This document shows, piece by piece, positions 62,146 to 64,000 of a stretch of 64,000 bases of DNA. Origin of the DNA: Palsa-147 sp049279675. GTDB lineage: Bacteria; Acidobacteriota; Terriglobia; Acidiferrales; UBA7541. The translations under genes were made by a program, and so were the position numbers. The stretch lies in the NCBI GenBank assembly GCA_049279675.1, contig JBAPOP010000162.1:82745-146744 (forward strand). Reading direction: 5' to 3'. The notes beneath the pieces were generated by a model, which saw only the letters and a list, made by a program, of their open reading frames with translations, was not told the origin of the DNA and ran no database searches. The number at the start of each line of letters is the position of its first letter. Positions within the stretch are counted from its first letter, which is position 1.

Positions 62146-62384
62146 CCTGTTGCCCCACATTAAGCTACGAAATCCCAAAAGAGGCCACAAAATTTTGATG
62201 GCAAGGCCCCCGAGAGGGTTTCAGTGCCAATCTACATCCGATCGCCCGCCTTGATCGCCCACGGCCTCAGCAAATTACGCAGAAGATCGCGGAACTAACG
62301 CCGCCATCAGCCGGAATGACGTATGAGGGGAAGAACGTCAACGTCCATTCCCGCATCGGAGAGCAAGACGGAGGAAATATCGCA

Positions 62385-63068
62385 ATGAATCGCAATCATC
62401 GTTTCTCAACAAAAATAAAGCTACTCGCGCTGCTGTTGAGCCTGAGCGTGTCACCGCTGCTTTCGCCGTCTGGAAACGCGAGCGGCGCAGCCACCAAAGC
62501 GCCCGCGCCCCAAACTCAATCCGCAGCCAATCCTAATCTCGCCGGCCAATGGAAACTCAACAAAGATCAAAGCGACGATCCGCGCCAGAAGATGCAGCAG
62601 GCAATGGGAGGCAACGGGCAGGGCGGTGGCCGCGGCGGCGAAGGTGGAGGCGGGCGTCGTGGCGGTGGTCAAGGCCAGGGTGGCGGCCAAGGCGGAGGAA
62701 TGATGAACGACCTCGCTCAGCTATCGATCGTTCAAACCGATACTTCAGTAAAAGTGAGTAATGCCTCGGGCCGCGTCCTCGCCGCCTATCCGGAGGATAC
62801 GCAGGCCGCGAAACCAGCAGCGAATGGTGGAAACGCTGACGACGACCTTCGCGAACCCGCACCACCGGTCGCGAAGTGGCAAGGCTCGCAGCTTGTCGCA
62901 ACGATGCAGGGACGCCGTGGCGGAACGACCACTCGCACGTATGAGTTATCGTCCGATGGCAGGCAGCTAATCGTAACAACTAAAATGCAGAATCCCCGGT
63001 TCACTCAACCGGTCACATTCCGCCTCGTTTATGACCCAGCGAAGGCAACCTCGGGCTCAAGCCAGTAG
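62385..63068 (+). CDS. exported Gly-rich protein of unknown function
   Basis: 227 residues from ATG 62385 with GGAGG nine bases upstream. Signal peptide about 1-33, then a Pro/Ala/Gln stretch, a Gly/Arg-rich tract (about 82-110, repeats of GGGQGQGGGQGG type) and a conserved C-terminal half (TYELSSDGRQLIVTTKMQNPR) that resembles a beta-sandwich, as in DUF-type proteins found near acidobacterial and planctomycete receptors. The Gly tract is compositionally distinct. Function unknown. Confidence 0.75.
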   Translation: MNRNHRFSTKIKLLALLLSLSVSPLLSPSGNASGAATKAPAPQTQSAANPNLAGQWKLNKDQSDDPRQKMQQAMGGNGQGGGRGGEGGGGRRGGGQGQGGGQGGGMMNDLAQLSIVQTDTSVKVSNASGRVLAAYPEDTQAAKPAANGGNADDDLREPAPPVAKWQGSQLVATMQGRRGGTTTRTYELSSDGRQLIVTTKMQNPRFTQPVTFRLVYDPAKATSGSSQ

Positions 63069-63162
63069 TATCATTCTGCGCGGGCGTTCGCGGAGCCGCA
63101 TTCGATGAATTGCGGCAAAAGCATCACGCCGAGCGACCTCGCACATTAGGGACACAGACGGA

Positions 63163-64000
63163 ATGCCTTCGCGGTTCTCTGCTCCGTTAAGTGCCAGCGC
63201 ACTCGCGTGGGTGCTCGCAGCAGCACCGATAATTACTTGCGCGCAACAGACTCTGCCGCAAAGCCAGGAATCGCTAGCGACCCCAGCGAAATATTTGGCC
63301 GTCGGCTCCGTGCGCACTTCGGAAGGCTCCCCGATTCCCGGTGCGACCGTTCACGTTACCGAAACCGCTTCTCAAAAAGCGTGGATTAGCTGGACTGACG
63401 AATCAGGCAAATTTCAAATTCCCGATTTGCCCGCGGGCATCTATCACATCGAGACGACCGAGCCAGGATTCGTCCCTTCGGCGATCGACGTCAAGATCCC
63501 CGTCGTGCCCGCGGGTCCGATTCTCGTTGTCCTGCGCGTCGCAACGCTCGCGCAAATCGCGGCCTCTCAATCGCCAGCCGGCGCGCCGCCTGCGGCAAAG
63601 AACGGGGCACCCTCAGGCGCTGGCGATAGCAACAACTCCGCCAATGGCGCGCCCGGCGGTCGGAATCGGAATGGTGGCCGCAATCAGGTTCCCGCGGGCG
63701 TCCAAAACGCACTCCGCGAAGGCCTAGCCACTGGCGGCTTCCAACAGACCGAACTCACGGGCGAGGGCAGCGGTAATCAGGAAAACGAAAATCCCGGCAC
63801 CAGCACGGCACAGCAACCCACTCTGACGGTCTCAGGCGGCGCTGGCGGCGCCTCCACGTCCGATGCCTTTCTGCTGCAGGGAACCGTTGGACAAGGCGCT
63901 GCCGGTGCCGGCCCAGGCGGCATGTTTGGCGATCTCGGCGTTGGGGCCCCCGGCGGCCGCGGCAACTTCGGCGGAATGCCAGGCCAAGGCCCCGGGCAGC
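63163..64000 (+). CDS. carboxypeptidase-regulatory-like domain protein, partial (possibly TonB-dependent receptor)
   Basis: 279 residues visible, running off the window end. A signal peptide (about 1-24, ending TCAQ) is followed by a CarboxypepD_reg-like beta-sandwich (about 43-120: GSPIPGATVHVTETASQ, GKFQIPDLPAGIYHIETTEPGF). Next comes a low-complexity Gly/Asn/Ala/Gln tract and a segment SDAFLLQGTVGQGA that resembles the plug-entry of large acidobacterial outer-membrane receptors. The TonB-dependent receptor assignment is an inference. No TonB box can be confirmed because the barrel is outside the window. Confidence 0.7.
   Translation, partial: MPSRFSAPLSASALAWVLAAAPIITCAQQTLPQSQESLATPAKYLAVGSVRTSEGSPIPGATVHVTETASQKAWISWTDESGKFQIPDLPAGIYHIETTEPGFVPSAIDVKIPVVPAGPILVVLRVATLAQIAASQSPAGAPPAAKNGAPSGAGDSNNSANGAPGGRNRNGGRNQVPAGVQNALREGLATGGFQQTELTGEGSGNQENENPGTSTAQQPTLTVSGGAGGASTSDAFLLQGTVGQGAAGAGPGGMFGDLGVGAPGGRGNFGGMPGQGPGQ

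Noticed and set aside
63095..63116. Hairpin GCCGCA/TGCGGC between the Gly-rich gene and the receptor-like gene
   Set aside because: Followed by AAAA rather than T on the plus strand, so not a terminator for the upstream gene; the stem has a bulge.
1..64000. CRISPR arrays, insertion sequences, rRNA and riboswitches
   Set aside because: None were seen on reading the intergenic regions; no regularly spaced repeats, no transposase motifs and no TPP or SAM riboswitch pattern near thiE or the SAM hydrolase gene.

Overview
The window reads as one ordinary chromosomal segment of a Gram-negative soil bacterium, most likely an acidobacterium (Acidobacteriota). The clues are three exported proteins of the 'VWFA-related acidobacterial' type, a complete KDO (lipopolysaccharide) pathway, a pilMNOPQ cluster with an outer-membrane secretin, TPR and PD40 periplasmic proteins, and a Gly-rich exported protein beside what looks like the plug end of a large outer-membrane receptor. 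The assignment rests on gene content only. No transposase, integrase, phage gene, CRISPR array or rRNA was seen. One tRNA-Gly(CCC) is present.

Layout. 1-950: start of an amino-acid permease (cut by the window edge). 1184-10044 (minus): a long tightly packed run pilM-pilN-pilO-pilP-pilQ-pepP-accB-accC-thiE, behind a good sigma70-like promoter at 10249-10277. 10497-13722 (minus): ubiD and a VWFA-type exported protein. 13872-13945: tRNA-Gly. 14025-20161 (minus): a SnoaL-like protein and kdsC-kdsD-kdsA-pyrG-kdsB, interrupted by a YjbR-like gene on the plus strand. 20313-22359: two tandem VWFA-type proteins. 22393-25365 (minus): deoB and an ABC-2 exporter pair. 25527-31581 (plus): uvrA, a TPR protein, two unrecognised small exported proteins and a SprT-like metalloprotease, with overlapping or nearly touching ends. 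31624-35034: TPR lipid-face protein, uvrC, YtxH-like and DUF948-like proteins. 35208-37555 (minus): iscS-mnmA (tRNA thiolation). 37817-38614: SAM hydrolase family. 38683-41931 (minus): CNNM/CorC protein coupled to an orphan DppB-DppC permease pair. 42053-48280 (plus): penicillin acylase, mutM, xseB, ispA, tlyA, nadK. 48294-55467 (minus): tolB-like, def, then hpt-rpiB-deoC-GAF/PP2C-lysA. 55696-58765 (plus): aminotransferase and short alpha-glucan phosphorylase. 58923-62100 (minus): Hsp20, then a cyclopropane-fatty-acid synthase and a geranylgeranyl-reductase-like flavoprotein with overlapping ends. 62385-64000 (plus): Gly-rich exported protein and the start of a receptor-like protein.

How it fits together. 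The KDO genes with CTP synthase make CMP-KDO for the outer membrane; the pil genes build the type IV pilus assembly platform and secretin; accBC, ispA, the CFA synthase and the reductase concern lipids; uvrA, uvrC, mutM and xseB concern DNA repair; iscS-mnmA and tlyA act on tRNA/rRNA; deoB, deoC, rpiB and hpt are pentose-phosphate and purine salvage enzymes.

The most intriguing locus is hpt-rpiB-deoC: DeoC carries a 75-residue N-terminal extension that begins with an amphipathic helix resembling a microcompartment encapsulation peptide and then has a four-cysteine cluster, and RpiB carries a 55-residue extension and lacks the usual catalytic cysteine. No shell protein is in the window, so a link to a sugar-phosphate microcompartment is a hypothesis. 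The second is the uvrA-TPR-unknown-unknown-SprT unit.
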